NCBI RefSeq assembly: GCF_003026495.1
Contig: NZ_PYMA01000004.1
Coordinates: 124,001-188,000, forward strand
Direction of reading: 5' to 3'
DNA: 64,000 nucleotides
Origin: Photobacterium sanctipauli
GTDB taxonomy: Bacteria > Pseudomonadota > Gammaproteobacteria > Enterobacterales > Vibrionaceae
In this document: positions 63,747-64,000 of the stretch, piece after piece
How the letters are laid out: each line of letters opens with the position of its first letter
Position numbering within the stretch: position 1 is the first letter of the stretch
Notes under the pieces: model-generated
What the model was told of the DNA's origin: nothing
The model's database searches: none
What the model saw: the letters and a program-made list of their open reading frames with translations, nothing else
Program-made: the position numbers and the translations under genes

Positions 63747-64000
63747 ATGAGTAAAATATTGACAAGAAAGGCGATAAACGGCTTCAAGAAAAGCAGTTGG
63801 AGCTGGTTAGAAACCTGCGTTGTAGCCGGGTTATCTATTTACGTCTGGGTGCAATCTGACTCGCTGGCACCCACTTCAACCGAGCATAATTTTTTCTGGC
63901 CTTTATTTGGTCCACTCCTGATTGCCTTGCGTTACGGTTTTGCAAAAGGTTTTATCTGTTCGCTGCTAACGACAGCTGGCCTCGCCACCATTATGAAAAT
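63747..64000 (+). CDS. pelD: PelD: c-di-GMP receptor of Pel synthesis (5' part)
   Basis: The first 84 codons, cut by the window edge. MSKILTRKAINGFKKSSWSW is followed by two or more membrane helices (WLETCVVAGLSIYVWVQSDS; FWPLFGPLLIALRYGFAKGF), the start typical of PelD. The full protein carries GAF and degenerate GGDEF domains that bind c-di-GMP and switch on the PelF synthase; these lie beyond the edge. Starts 26 bases after pelC. Confidence 0.88.
   Translation, partial: MSKILTRKAINGFKKSSWSWLETCVVAGLSIYVWVQSDSLAPTSTEHNFFWPLFGPLLIALRYGFAKGFICSLLTTAGLATIMK

Overview
The window reads as a gammaproteobacterium of the family Vibrionaceae, probably Photobacterium or a close relative. The family call rests on three things: the VxrAB-type two-component operon with its DUF2861 partner, several Vibrio-type small proteins (DUF3319, DUF2301 and SPOR lipoproteins), and gene content that I recall as lying together on the smaller chromosome in Vibrio (vxr genes and ddl). 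The genus is a guess. No rRNA, tRNA, riboswitch or CRISPR array was recognised.

Layout. 0-5 kb: a partial hydantoin/Asp-Glu racemase, the vxrA-vxrB-vxrC envelope-stress operon, and nnrS behind a probable NsrR operator. 5-10.5 kb: YoaH-like protein, a free-standing HD alarmone-hydrolase-like protein, divergent NAD genes (nadE and an NMN/NaMN adenylyltransferase) around a perfect inverted repeat, a cupin-type regulator and an acyltransferase. 10.6-18 kb: an OmpA-like lipoprotein, a LysR regulator and chrA, small envelope proteins, an RpoS-like second sigma factor and an MFS carrier.

18-26.5 kb is the most accessory-looking stretch. It holds a two-gene unit joining a YopH-type protein tyrosine phosphatase to a class IV adenylate cyclase, a decayed ISNCY-type insertion sequence, an overlapping pair encoding a haem-oxygenase-like diiron protein and a GNAT enzyme, a tyrosine recombinase bracketed by identical 17-bp repeats, and a YhfG-Fic toxin-antitoxin pair. 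The phosphatase-cyclase pair is the best candidate for an undescribed system.

26.5-45 kb is mostly chromosomal housekeeping: ddl, a SPOR lipoprotein, a Pat/YfiQ-type lysine acetyltransferase, a Nudix hydrolase, a YhaJ-like regulator, a DUF4344 metallopeptidase, an NRAMP-like transporter without the usual metal-site residues, the ydbH-ynbE-ydbL envelope lipid-transport operon, YeiH, a secreted EEP-family phosphodiesterase/nuclease, and a LexA-controlled umuDC operon. 46-56 kb carries a second SPOR lipoprotein, an OmpG-type porin, a MATE exporter with divergent LysR regulator, an electron-transfer-flavoprotein system (etfBA facing ETF:ubiquinone oxidoreductase), a broken GNAT gene, a hexanucleotide microsatellite and rlmF. 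The window ends inside a Pel exopolysaccharide operon (pelA, pelB, pelC, start of pelD), a biofilm-matrix machine that continues past the right edge.
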